Both the position numbers and the translations under genes were made by a program. Below, piece after piece: positions 52,222 through 60,852 of a DNA stretch of 64,000 bases. Within the stretch, counting starts at the first letter, position 1; the number at the start of each line of letters is the position of its first letter. This stretch comes from Paenibacillus sp. HB172176 (GTDB lineage: Bacteria; Bacillota; Bacilli; Paenibacillales; Paenibacillaceae), in contig NZ_JAATHD010000002.1 in assembly GCF_011947265.1 (NCBI RefSeq), positions 522,751 to 586,750 of the forward strand, given 5' to 3'. A model generated the notes under the pieces. The model saw nothing but the letters and a program-made list of their open reading frames with translations. It searched no databases and was not told the DNA's origin.

Positions 52222-54012
52222 TTACTTATACAACGGGCCGAAATTTTGGCAAGCTCGATAGTCAGCCCCCTCCGGATCCGCTGTCCCGAACAAGCCCCAA
52301 GCACGCGGACGGAACACTCTTTCCTCCGGCACATTATGCATATGAACAGGAATGCGAAGCATAGCCGCAAGCGTAATCAAATCTCCTCCGATATGGCCGT
52401 ACGAAATCGATCCGTGATTGGCGCCCCAATTATCCATCACATCATAGACGGAGCGGAATACGCCTTCACCTGTCAATGAAGGAGCGAACCAAGTGGTCGG
52501 CCAAGTGGAATCTGTCCGTTTGTCGAGCGTGTCGTGCACGTTCTCGGGCAAATCAACGGAATAGCCTTCAGCGATTTGCAGCACAGGTCCAATGCCTTTG
52601 ACCAGATTAATGCGGGACATCGTCATCGGCATGCCGCCGCGAGTCAAATAGTCGGAGGAATAGCCGCCGCCGCGGAAATATTCAACAGAAGCCGGCCGCC
52701 AGGATGTCGCATCAAGACATTTCTGCGCTTCCTCCTCGGAGATCTCCCAGAACGGCTTCATCACAGGCTGTCCGTCCCTTGTTTGCTCGCCGGTTCCGTC
52801 GAGCGTGGCAGGACCGGAATTGATTAGATGAAGAATGCCGTCCTTCGCCGCTCCCTCAAGCTTATGTCCGGTAACGCGTTCAACAGATTCAGCGCTCCAA
52901 TAGGTCCGCACATCGGCGAAGATCTGAGCCGTATTGGTAAGCAGATGGCCGAACAGCATGACGACGCCGTTCAAGCTGTCGTTCTCGGTCGCAACGATAT
53001 AGGGAGCGCGAATGCCGTTCCAGTCGAAGGAGGAATTCAGAATGGCCTCCATGAAGTCGCCGTTAGGGAAGTGATCCGTCCATTGGCGTTGACCCTGAAA
53101 GCCGGAGACGATCGCATTGTGTCCCGCCGCTTCTTCTTCGAAGCCCAGCTCGGCAAGTCTTGGATTGCCGTTCATCAGATCGCGGGCGATTTGCGTCATC
53201 TTGATTACAGTTTCCCAATCCTGATCCTTGCGTTCGCGGCTCGTCCGGATGGCTTCCGGATTATTGTCAGGGCCCTCCTTGCAGTTCTCCTTCACCCAGG
53301 CAAGCGCTTTCTCGAATTCCGCGCCGTCATAGATGCCTTCCTCCATGCGACGAACGAACTCGGACATATCTACATATTCGGTGCGCATGCCGAGATACTC
53401 CTGGAAGAAACCGTCGTTCACGATGGATCCCGCGATGCCCATCGATACCGACCCCATCGACAGATAAGATTTGCCGCGCATGATCGCAGCCGCCAGACCT
53501 GCTCTCGCAAAGCCGATCAGCTTGTCTTTCACGTCATCGGGAACCGTCGTATCTCCCGCGTCCTGCACATGCTCGCCATAAATTCCGAATGCGGGAAGCC
53601 CCTTCTGCGCATAACCGGACAGCACTGCAGCCAGATAGACCGCGCCTGGCCTCTCCGTGCCGTTAAAGCCCCATACCGCCTTCGGAATGGAAGGATCCAT
53701 ATCCATCGTCTCGGTGCCGTAACACCAGCAAGGCGTCACTGTAATGGATACGCCCACGCCCTCTTTCACGAATTTATCCGCGCAAGCCGCTGCCTCCGCC
53801 ACGCCGCCAATGCAGCTGTCAGCGATTACGCAATCGACGGGCTCTCCGCTTGGATAACGCAAAGCTTTCGAGAGCAGCTCGGCCGTGGCCTTCGCCATAT
53901 TCATCGTTTGCACTTCGAGCGATTCTCTAACGCCCTTCCTTCTGCCGTCAATAGTAGGACGAATACCGATTTTTGGATAAGCATTCTGGAAACGGTTAGT
54001 GCTTGTTGTCAT
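52222..54012 (-). CDS. fucI: L-fucose isomerase FucI
   Basis: Converts L-fucose to L-fuculose; it can also act on D-arabinose. At 596 residues it matches the family. It begins [22 protein letters not shown], carries the [16 protein letters not shown] segment, and ends with [29 protein letters not shown]. The first gene of the fuc operon, it is divergent from a LacI regulator; its promoter region carries a cre site and a LacI-type palindrome. Confidence 0.96.
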   Translation of the reverse strand: MTTSTNRFQNAYPKIGIRPTIDGRRKGVRESLEVQTMNMAKATAELLSKALRYPSGEPVDCVIADSCIGGVAEAAACADKFVKEGVGVSITVTPCWCYGTETMDMDPSIPKAVWGFNGTERPGAVYLAAVLSGYAQKGLPAFGIYGEHVQDAGDTTVPDDVKDKLIGFARAGLAAAIMRGKSYLSMGSVSMGIAGSIVNDGFFQEYLGMRTEYVDMSEFVRRMEEGIYDGAEFEKALAWVKENCKEGPDNNPEAIRTSRERKDQDWETVIKMTQIARDLMNGNPRLAELGFEEEAAGHNAIVSGFQGQRQWTDHFPNGDFMEAILNSSFDWNGIRAPYIVATENDSLNGVVMLFGHLLTNTAQIFADVRTYWSAESVERVTGHKLEGAAKDGILHLINSGPATLDGTGEQTRDGQPVMKPFWEISEEEAQKCLDATSWRPASVEYFRGGGYSSDYLTRGGMPMTMSRINLVKGIGPVLQIAEGYSVDLPENVHDTLDKRTDSTWPTTWFAPSLTGEGVFRSVYDVMDNWGANHGSISYGHIGGDLITLAAMLRIPVHMHNVPEERVFRPRAWGLFGTADPEGADYRACQNFGPLYK

Positions 54013-54040
54013 GAATAAACCTCCATTTATTGAAATTCAG

Positions 54041-54092
54041 GTTATCGATAACATTAACGTAACAGGATTAATAGTTGCTGTCAACGCTTACT
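54041..54092 (-). promoter_or_regulatory. fucI promoter with LacI-type operator and cre site
   Basis: On the minus strand TTGACA (54079-54084) is spaced 17 bases from TACGTT (54056-54061). The perfect palindrome GTTATCGATAAC (54041-54052) lies just downstream and suits the divergent LacI repressor. TGTCAACGCTTACT (54079-54092) matches the CcpA cre consensus TGWAARCGYTWNCW at 13 of 14 positions and overlaps the -35 element, so glucose repression is likely. Confidence 0.65.
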
Positions 54093-54139
54093 TTTGAGTA
54101 TGATAGAATGAGGGAAAGACACTAAGGAGCGGAATTGAA

Positions 54140-55156
54140 ATGGCAACCATCTACGATGTGGCGGCGAAAGCGAATGTGTCCGCCATGACAGTTTCAAGAG
54201 TTATCAATAACACTGGGAAGATCAGCGACAAAACAAGAGCAAAGGTGAAGCGCGTCATGGAAGAACTGCACTATGTGCCGAACCAAAACGCGCGCAACCT
54301 CGTGCTTCAACAAACGAAACTGCTCTTCCTCCTCATAACCGATATTACAAATCCATTCTATACGACGCTTGCCCGCGGCGCCGAGGATGCGGCGCGCAAG
54401 CATGGCTATCGCCTGCTGTTCGGCAACAGCGACGAGAATCTCGAGAAGGAGTCCGAATATATTCAGACCATTCTGATGAGCCGCGTCGACGGCGCGTTGC
54501 TCGCCCCTGCCGGCGATCCCTCTTTGCCTCATCTGCAAGCTCTGAGACAGCATAATATTCCATTCGTCATGCTGGACCGCGAGGTGCCCGGCATGGAGAG
54601 CGACATTGTGCTCGGCGACAGCAAGGAAGGCGCGAGGCTTCTGATCGAGCATCTCGTATCCCAAGGCCATGAACGAATCGCCATGGTTAACGGCTCCTCC
54701 TCGATCTCCAGTGCGCGCCTGCGCCTGCAAGGCTACAAGGAGGGCTTGAAGCTGGGCGGTTTGGCGTTTGACGATGCGTATGTCTACGAGACCAGCTTCG
54801 GCTCGATAAGCGATCTTAGCGAGATGGAAGCATGGCTCGACCATCTCTCTCCCGTTCCAACCGCTATACTGACAGGCAATAACATTCTGGCCGTTGAAAT
54901 ATTGAAGCTGCTTCGCAGCCGAAACTTGAGCGTTCCGAGGGACATATCCGTCGTATGCTTCGACGACCTTGGTCCTTATTCGGATATAGAGCCCTTCCTT
55001 ACCGTCGCTGCCCAGCAAGCCTACCAATTCGGCTACATGGGCATGAGCATGCTCATAGAGCGCATTGGGGACCGGGAGTCGGAGCTGCCTTGGCACAAGA
55101 TCGTGCTGCCCGCGGAGCTTCAAATCAGACGCTCCGTTCGCAGGCTTCGAACCTGA
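54140..55156 (+). CDS. LacI-family regulator, probable fucose operon repressor
   Basis: A 338-residue LacI-type regulator. The N-terminal DNA-binding domain reads ATIYDVAAKANVSAMTVSRVINNTGKISDKTRAKV and is followed by the periplasmic-binding-like effector domain. The AAGGAG ribosome binding site is 10 bases upstream. It is divergent from fucI across a region holding a CG-centred palindrome, and followed by a GH4 alpha-galactosidase on the same strand, so it could control either or both. Confidence 0.9.
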   Translation: MATIYDVAAKANVSAMTVSRVINNTGKISDKTRAKVKRVMEELHYVPNQNARNLVLQQTKLLFLLITDITNPFYTTLARGAEDAARKHGYRLLFGNSDENLEKESEYIQTILMSRVDGALLAPAGDPSLPHLQALRQHNIPFVMLDREVPGMESDIVLGDSKEGARLLIEHLVSQGHERIAMVNGSSSISSARLRLQGYKEGLKLGGLAFDDAYVYETSFGSISDLSEMEAWLDHLSPVPTAILTGNNILAVEILKLLRSRNLSVPRDISVVCFDDLGPYSDIEPFLTVAAQQAYQFGYMGMSMLIERIGDRESELPWHKIVLPAELQIRRSVRRLRT

Positions 55157-55318
55157 TACTTCTTTGCCGCAACAACAATCTCTGCGCGAAATCCTACATT
55201 CCTCCATATTCTCCTTTCATCCTTCCATATGAATGAGCGGAGAGCAGACGTATACTTGATGTGAGATTTGAGGCTGATTAATCGCTGACTATCACCTATT
55301 CGAGGAGGAATTTCGTCA

Positions 55319-56617
55319 ATGTCCAAAATTACATTTATCGGTGCAGGAAGCACAGTTTTCGCCAAGAACATTCTGGGAGACGTTATGCAAACGCCTTCAT
55401 TGCAAGGGTTCGAAATCGCCTTGTTCGATATCGACCAAGAGCGGCTCCGCGATTCCGAGCAGATGCTGCTCAATCTGAAGGCGACCAGCGGCAGCATCTG
55501 CTCCGTTATCGCCTATACGGATCGCAAAGAAGCATTGCGCAACGCCAAATACATCGTTAACGCCATTCAGGTCGGCGGCTATGATCCTTGCACCATTACC
55601 GATTTCGAGATTCCGAAGAAATATGGCTTACGCCAAACAATTGCAGATACTGTAGGCATTGGAGGCATCTTCCGCAACCTGAGAACAATACCTGTTATGC
55701 TTGATATCGCCAAGGATGTGAGAGAGGTTTGTCCCCATGCCTTGTTCCTGAATTACACGAATCCAATGGCAGTTCTCACAAATGTAATGAACACTTACGG
55801 CGGCGTCAAAACCATCGGCCTCTGCCACAGCGTTCAAGCCTGCGTGCCGGATCTGTTCAAGCATCTTGGCATGGATGCCGACGGCGTGAAATGGAACATC
55901 GCGGGCATTAACCATATGGCGTGGCTGCTCGAGATTAGCAAGGACGGAGTGGATCTCTATCCGGAGATCAAGAAACGCGCTTCCGAGAAGTCGAAGGAGA
56001 AGCATGGCGACATGGTTCGTTTCGAACTGATGCAGAAATTCGGCTATTACATTACGGAATCCTCCGAGCATAACGCCGAATATCATCCCTACTTCATTAA
56101 GAAGAGTTATCCTGAGCTCGTCGATCGCTTCAACATTCCCCTTGATGAATATCCGCGCCGCTGCGTCAATCAGATTGCCAAGTGGAAGGATATGCGGGAG
56201 ACGCTGGTCAATGATCGTAATTTGGAGCATTGCAGAAGCCATGAATACGCATCTTATATCCTCGAAGCCATCGAGACGGATGTTCCTTTCAAAATCGGCG
56301 GCAATGTGATGAATACAGGTCTAATAACGAATCTGCCAAAAGAAGCTTGCGTAGAGGTGCCTTGTCTGGTCGACCGCAATGGCGTGCAGCCGATCTATAT
56401 CGGCGACCTGCCTCCTCAGCTTGCGGCGCTCAATCGCACGAATATTAACACGCAGCTTCTGACAATCGAAGCCGCCATTACCCGCAAGCGCGATCATATC
56501 TATCATGCGGCGATGCTCGATCCTCATACATCCGCCGAGTTGTCCATGGATGATATCGTAGCGATGTGCGATGATTTAATCGAGGCTCACGGCGACTGGC
56601 TTCCAGCCTACAACTAA
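55319..56617 (+). CDS. melA: GH4 alpha-galactosidase MelA
   Basis: A 432-residue NAD- and manganese-dependent glycosidase. It opens with FIGAGSTVFAKNILGD, then NYTNPMAVLTN, the metal-site cysteine in GLCHSVQA and GINHMAWLLEI, all GH4 hallmarks. It is most like MelA among the GH4 enzymes. GAGGAGG is 10 bases upstream. It lies 162 bases after the LacI gene and ends in a terminator. No melibiose transporter is in the window. Confidence 0.9.
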   Translation: MSKITFIGAGSTVFAKNILGDVMQTPSLQGFEIALFDIDQERLRDSEQMLLNLKATSGSICSVIAYTDRKEALRNAKYIVNAIQVGGYDPCTITDFEIPKKYGLRQTIADTVGIGGIFRNLRTIPVMLDIAKDVREVCPHALFLNYTNPMAVLTNVMNTYGGVKTIGLCHSVQACVPDLFKHLGMDADGVKWNIAGINHMAWLLEISKDGVDLYPEIKKRASEKSKEKHGDMVRFELMQKFGYYITESSEHNAEYHPYFIKKSYPELVDRFNIPLDEYPRRCVNQIAKWKDMRETLVNDRNLEHCRSHEYASYILEAIETDVPFKIGGNVMNTGLITNLPKEACVEVPCLVDRNGVQPIYIGDLPPQLAALNRTNINTQLLTIEAAITRKRDHIYHAAMLDPHTSAELSMDDIVAMCDDLIEAHGDWLPAYN

Positions 56618-56637
56618 TATAGCTGCAGCTGACAGCG

Positions 56638-56683
56638 AAAGGCTGATGGAGCAGGGGGCGAATCCTCTCCGTCAGCCTTTCCT
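56638..56683 (+). terminator. Terminator after melA
   Basis: Arms AAAGGCTGA (56638-56646) and TCAGCCTTT (56672-56680), extended inward by GGAG/CTCC, followed by CCTT. Confidence 0.65.
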
Positions 56684-56898
56684 TCATGTCAATTACTCAG
56701 AGAATGCGGGTAATACCCGAATTCATAATTATTAAACATAATTAATATTTATATGGTGTTTTTCTCAGAAACCGCTTTAACAGCAGAATAACACTGGTCC
56801 ATCTTTCTCATATTGGGAAATTACGCATGTTTTTTCTATGCTATAGTGGTTTACATAGCCAGACTTCAGAAACCACGCAGAAGGGAAAGACAGACAAC

Positions 56899-57384
56899 AT
56901 GAGAAATTGGACTTTCTTCAAAAAATTCATCAAAATCGGAGCATGCAGCACAATCTTGTTTTCTGCTATGACTTTCGCCACTTTGAACACATCTACCGTG
57001 CATGCGGCTACAGCGACTTCGCTCAAGCTGCTTGATTCCAGTAAGGATTACATAGGCACGCCTTATTTATTCGGATCCGCACCGGGCTCGACCAGGACCT
57101 TCGACTGCTCCTCCTTCACGCAATATATCTTCAAAGGCTTCCATGTGTGGTTGCCAAGAACGTCGGCCGGTCAAGCCAGCATGGGCGAGAAGGTAGCCAA
57201 AGGCTATTTAAGCGTTGGCGATCTTGTATTCTTCAATACGAACGGAAGATCCATCAGCCATGTTGCGATCTATGCGGGCAACGGCAAAATCATTCATTGT
57301 TCAAGCAGCCACGGCGTCACCATCTCGGACATGAACACCAGCTATTGGAAATCCAGATATGTAACGGCGCGTCGTGTACTGTAG
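56899..57384 (+). CDS. Secreted NlpC/P60 D,L-endopeptidase
   Basis: A 161-residue exported wall hydrolase. The signal peptide ends at STVHA-ATA (about residue 36). The NlpC/P60 domain has the catalytic Cys70 in FDCSSFTQY, His121 in ISHVAIYAG and the third residue His133. There is no SH3, LysM or repeat binding domain, so it is a minimal enzyme. The ATG at 56899 has AAGGGAAAG upstream at rather long spacing. TATAGT near 56840 may be the -10 element. Confidence 0.9.
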   Translation: MRNWTFFKKFIKIGACSTILFSAMTFATLNTSTVHAATATSLKLLDSSKDYIGTPYLFGSAPGSTRTFDCSSFTQYIFKGFHVWLPRTSAGQASMGEKVAKGYLSVGDLVFFNTNGRSISHVAIYAGNGKIIHCSSSHGVTISDMNTSYWKSRYVTARRVL

Positions 57385-57388
57385 CAGC

Positions 57389-57431
57389 AGCCTCCCCTCA
57401 ACCCCTTGGTTGAGCGCGGAGGCTTTATTTT
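57389..57431. terminator. Bidirectional terminator between the NlpC/P60 gene and the ligase-like gene
   Basis: AGCCTCC pairs with GGAGGCT, and inside it CTCAAC with GTTGAG. The T-rich TTTATTTT follows on the plus strand. It overlaps the last bases of the minus-strand gene. Confidence 0.7.
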
Positions 57432-58012
57432 GCCGCAACCTTCACCCAGTCCTCGCTGCGTCCGCTAATATAACGACTTTCCTTAGCTTTGCAGACGATT
57501 CCCTCCAAGCCTAATTGCATTGCAATATCAAACATCCGACGCCCTTCCCCTTCAATAAAAAGCAGATGCTTGAAATAGTCATTCTCCTCCAGCACCTTCA
57601 TTGCTAAACACTTTCTTTCCATTAGAGACCATGCCCGCAAATCGTAATCATTGTAAAATATAAGATCAAAAACGAAAAATCGAAGAGGATATGTTTTTTT
57701 CGCTTCCCTTATTCCAGGCAACTTCCTAAGCCGAAATCGCTTTTGGAGAATTTGAAAATCAGCCTTGCCTGTTTCCGGGTCCAAGAATGCCACCTCGCCG
57801 TCAAGAACAAGCTGAGCAGGATTACGCAACGGAACATTATGTAACTCCGGATATTGGCGCGTTATATCGTATCCATGTCTGGTATACAGTCTGACAATGT
57901 CATTCTTCATGACAAGCAGGAGACGATGGCCGTCCACCAGCGGTTCGAACAAATAGCGTTCATCGTCAAACGCTTCCTCCCGCTCGGTCATAAGCATTGG
58001 ATCTACAAACAT
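57425..58012 (-). CDS. Short ATP-dependent DNA ligase-like protein lacking the catalytic lysine
   Basis: A 195-residue protein covering only the nucleotidyltransferase domain of an ATP-dependent ligase; the OB-fold domain is absent. Motif III (LDGEVAF), IIIa (FFVFDLIFYN), IV (EGIVCKAKESRY) and V (WVKVAAK) are all recognisable. Motif I, which should read K-x-D-G, is EPLVDGHR, with Leu25 at the adenylated lysine. Relatives usually have FELKLDG or EPKWDG there. It is therefore probably unable to form the enzyme-AMP intermediate. The start has GGGAGG 7 bases upstream, and the frame is intact, so it is not a simple pseudogene. Confidence 0.8.
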   Translation of the reverse strand: MFVDPMLMTEREEAFDDERYLFEPLVDGHRLLLVMKNDIVRLYTRHGYDITRQYPELHNVPLRNPAQLVLDGEVAFLDPETGKADFQILQKRFRLRKLPGIREAKKTYPLRFFVFDLIFYNDYDLRAWSLMERKCLAMKVLEENDYFKHLLFIEGEGRRMFDIAMQLGLEGIVCKAKESRYISGRSEDWVKVAAK

Positions 58013-58086
58013 AGAGACGCCTCCCTTATACCCATATTAGCATGAATCCATTCCAAAAATCGTCGGTAAATTCAGGTGGGATTAGC

Positions 58087-58116
58087 GAATAATCCTTCTT
58101 TCTCTGATGCATAATA
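58087..58116 (+). promoter_or_regulatory. Sigma-G/F-type promoter of the spore protein gene
   Basis: GAATA (58087-58091) is spaced 18 bases from CATAATA (58110-58116), fitting the forespore consensus. AAGGAGG follows before the spore-protein ATG. Confidence 0.7.
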
Positions 58117-58141
58117 GCTTCAAGAAGGAGGCTGAGAATAG

Positions 58142-58351
58142 ATGGCAAACAACACAAAAACATTAGTTGTACCGCAGGCGCGCGCAGCTCTGGAGCAAAT
58201 GAAATATGAAGTTGCTCAAGAGCTTGGCATCCAACTTCCGCAAGACGGCTATTACGGAAACATGACCACCCGCGATATGGGCTCCATCGGAGGATCCATT
58301 ACGCGTCGTCTGATCCAAATGGCGGAACAGCAGCTATCAGGCCGCAAATAA
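58142..58351 (+). CDS. Alpha/beta-type small acid-soluble spore protein
   Basis: A 69-residue DNA-coating spore protein. MKYEVAQELGI contains the region cut by the germination protease, and DGYYGNMTTRDMGSIGGSITRRLIQMAEQQL is the conserved C-terminal half. It protects spore DNA and supplies amino acids in germination. The gene has its own forespore-type promoter, a strong ribosome binding site and a terminator. Confidence 0.96.
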   Translation: MANNTKTLVVPQARAALEQMKYEVAQELGIQLPQDGYYGNMTTRDMGSIGGSITRRLIQMAEQQLSGRK

Positions 58352-58367
58352 AGCGAATAAATCCAAC

Positions 58368-58396
58368 AGAGAGAGCGCCGTTGCGCTCTCTTTTTC
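58368..58396 (+). terminator. Terminator of the spore protein gene
   Basis: GAGAGAGCGC pairs with GCGCTCTCT around a CGTT loop, then TTTTT. Confidence 0.85.
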
Positions 58397-58473
58397 ATTT
58401 GACCTTTCCTTTATGCGCAAAAATAGGTAAAATGGGATAGTGAATTTTATTGAAGAAAGGAATAGTCCAAACT

Positions 58474-59664
58474 ATGATTATACAACCCAAAACTCGCGGT
58501 TTTATCTGCACAACCGCGCATCCCGACGGCTGCGCCGCACAAGTTCAAAAACAAATTGATTATGTTAAGGATAAGCCTCCGGTCAAAGGCCCTAAGAATG
58601 TCCTCGTGATTGGCGCTTCTACCGGATATGGACTGGCATCCAGAATTGTTTCCGCTTTCGGAGCAGGCGCGAATACGATCGGAGTATACTTCGATAAGCC
58701 CGCCGAGGGGGCGCGCACCGCATCTGCGGGCTGGTACAACTCGGCTGCGTTCGAGAAAGCCGCAAGCGAAGCAGAATTGAAATCATACAGCATTGTCGGC
58801 GACGCGTTCTCCGATGATATCAAGAGCAGAACAATCGAATTAATTCGTTCCGAACTCGGCAAGATCGATCTGATCGTGTACAGCGTTGCCTCTCCGAGAC
58901 GCACGCATCCGAAGAGCGGAGAAGTGTTCTCATCCGTCATTAAGCCGCTCGGCGAAACCTACATCAATAAGACCGTCAACTTTCATACCGGCGATGTGAC
59001 CCAAGCGACGATCGAGCCAGCGTCGGAAGATGAGCTTCGCCAAACCATTGCCGTTATGGGCGGCGAAGACTGGCAAATGTGGATTGACCAATTGGAACAA
59101 GCCGACGTTCTGACCGATGGCGCAACCACAATCGCCTACTCCTATATCGGCCCTGAGATTACTCATGCCGTGTATCGGGACGGAACGATTGGCGCTGCCA
59201 AGAATGATCTCGAAGCTACCGCACATCGTTTGGCTGATCAGCTCGGCGCCACAGGCGGACGCGCCTTCGTATCCGTCAACAAAGCTTTGGTGACGCAATC
59301 CAGCGCAGCCATCCCGGTCGTGCCTTTGTATATCTCCGCTTTGTATAAAGTAATGAAAGATAGTGGCCTTCACGAGAATTGCATCGAACAGATGTACAGG
59401 CTCTTCTCCGAAAGATTGTACAGCGAGGACGGAACTCCCGTCGATGATAAAGGCTTGATCCGCATCGATGATCTTGAGATGAAGCCTGAGATTCAAGCGG
59501 AAGTCGCGAAGCGCTGGGCGGAGCTTACAACGGAGAATGTATACGAATTGACAGATCTTAAAGGCTATAACAAGGAATTTTTCCAATTGTTCGGCTTTGA
59601 AACTGACGGTATTGATTACGAAGCGGACATCGACCCGAACGTGGAAATGCCAAACTTAAAGTAA
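58474..59664 (+). CDS. fabV: Enoyl-ACP/trans-2-enoyl-CoA reductase FabV
   Basis: A 396-residue NADH-dependent reductase of the last step of the fatty acid elongation cycle. The nucleotide motif GASTGYGLA is at residues 48-56, and the FabV active-site pair Y-x8-K is Tyr234/Lys243 within SYIGPEITHAVYRDGTIGAAK. FabV proteins are generally insensitive to triclosan. I use the ATG at 58474, with AGGAAT upstream; the frame is open to a TTG at 58450. It is monocistronic and closed by a strong terminator. Confidence 0.95.
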   Translation: MIIQPKTRGFICTTAHPDGCAAQVQKQIDYVKDKPPVKGPKNVLVIGASTGYGLASRIVSAFGAGANTIGVYFDKPAEGARTASAGWYNSAAFEKAASEAELKSYSIVGDAFSDDIKSRTIELIRSELGKIDLIVYSVASPRRTHPKSGEVFSSVIKPLGETYINKTVNFHTGDVTQATIEPASEDELRQTIAVMGGEDWQMWIDQLEQADVLTDGATTIAYSYIGPEITHAVYRDGTIGAAKNDLEATAHRLADQLGATGGRAFVSVNKALVTQSSAAIPVVPLYISALYKVMKDSGLHENCIEQMYRLFSERLYSEDGTPVDDKGLIRIDDLEMKPEIQAEVAKRWAELTTENVYELTDLKGYNKEFFQLFGFETDGIDYEADIDPNVEMPNLK

Positions 59665-59674
59665 ACCAACTCCG

Positions 59675-59708
59675 GCTGAGAGAGAGCCCCGGCTCTCTCT
59701 CAGCTTTT
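59675..59708 (+). terminator. Terminator after fabV
   Basis: Perfect 14-bp arms GCTGAGAGAGAGCC and GGCTCTCTCTCAGC with a 2-base loop, then TTTTGTTTG. Confidence 0.85.
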
Positions 59709-59841
59709 GTTTGTCCGCTTCATTCATTTTGTTTGCTTGCATTTTCCTGCATAATCAAATTTGTGACTGTCCTCCCGTTTTGCTATGATGTATGGAGTGT
59801 CAGTCGGTTGAAATGTCTGTAAGTCACGAATGGAGGATATT

Positions 59842-60786
59842 ATGAACAATATTAAAATTTTTTCCGGATCTTCAAACCCCGATCTAGCTCAAAAGGTTTG
59901 CGAGCACTTGGATCTTCCCTTAGGCAAAATAGCAATATCGAGCCAACAAAGCGGCGAAATTCATGTTTCTTACGAAGAAACCTTGCGCAATTGCGATGTT
60001 TTTCTGGTTCAATCGCTATCCCACCCGGTCAACGAACATTTGGTAGAGCTTTTAGTCATGCTGGATGCCGCCAAACGCGCATCGGCAAGATCCATTAATG
60101 TCGTTATGCCATACTACGGCTACGCTCGACAAGAAAGAAAATCCGCGCCACGGGAGCCTATCTCCGCCAAAATGGTTGCGGATGTGCTTACCACGGTCGG
60201 GGCAGACCGAATCATCACAGTCGATCTCCATGCAGATCCGATTCAAGGCTTTTTCAAGATTACCGTGGATCATTTGAGCGCTCTGGACCTCATCATTCAA
60301 TATTTAAGAAAAAAAGGGATTCAAAACCCTGTGGTCGTTTCCCCCGATGCCGGTCGCGCTACAATTGCGGAAAAGCTTGCGGGACTGCTTGATTGCCCGT
60401 TCGCCATCATGATCAAGAATCGTCCGGCACATAATCAATCCGAAATTACCCATATTATTGGAGAGGTCGAAGGCATGACGCCAATCATTATTGAAGATCT
60501 TATCGACACGGGAAGCACTATCGTCAATGTTGTCGAAGCGTTAAATAAACGTGGAGCCCATGACGCCTATATTTGCGCTACGCATGGCTTGTTCTCGGCG
60601 AACGCCATAGAGAAGCTGGATCATCCGCATATACAAGAGGTTGTTATTACCGACACGATTACGCTTGACGCCAAAAATTCTGACAAATTCGTCGTGTTGT
60701 CCATCTCTGAAATGCTTGGCAGCGCGATTAAAATTATTACCAAGGGCGGCTCCATCGCAACCTTATTCACGACTTCATCTAAATAG
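59842..60786 (+). CDS. prs: Ribose-phosphate pyrophosphokinase (divergent Prs paralogue)
   Basis: Makes PRPP from ribose-5-phosphate and ATP. About 314 residues. ATP-binding YGYARQERKS, VDLHADPIQGFF and the PRPP loop EDLIDTGSTI are present, with the catalytic-loop residues in IKNRPAHN. Several residues differ from housekeeping Prs, for example KSAPREP for the usual KARSREP, and TGST for TAGT. This suggests a second copy with altered regulation. GGAGG is 5 bases before the ATG at 59842. It has its own upstream region and precedes nagZ by 66 bases. Confidence 0.88.
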   Translation: MNNIKIFSGSSNPDLAQKVCEHLDLPLGKIAISSQQSGEIHVSYEETLRNCDVFLVQSLSHPVNEHLVELLVMLDAAKRASARSINVVMPYYGYARQERKSAPREPISAKMVADVLTTVGADRIITVDLHADPIQGFFKITVDHLSALDLIIQYLRKKGIQNPVVVSPDAGRATIAEKLAGLLDCPFAIMIKNRPAHNQSEITHIIGEVEGMTPIIIEDLIDTGSTIVNVVEALNKRGAHDAYICATHGLFSANAIEKLDHPHIQEVVITDTITLDAKNSDKFVVLSISEMLGSAIKIITKGGSIATLFTTSSK

Positions 60787-60852
60787 TAACACTAAGGTTC
60801 ATATTCCTTGCAGCGTCATCTATTTAACCAATCCGAGGGAGGAAGATTCACC

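Noticed and set aside
56700..56898. A ydaO-type c-di-AMP riboswitch before the NlpC/P60 gene
   Set aside because: Wall hydrolases often carry one, but the expected conserved segments are absent.
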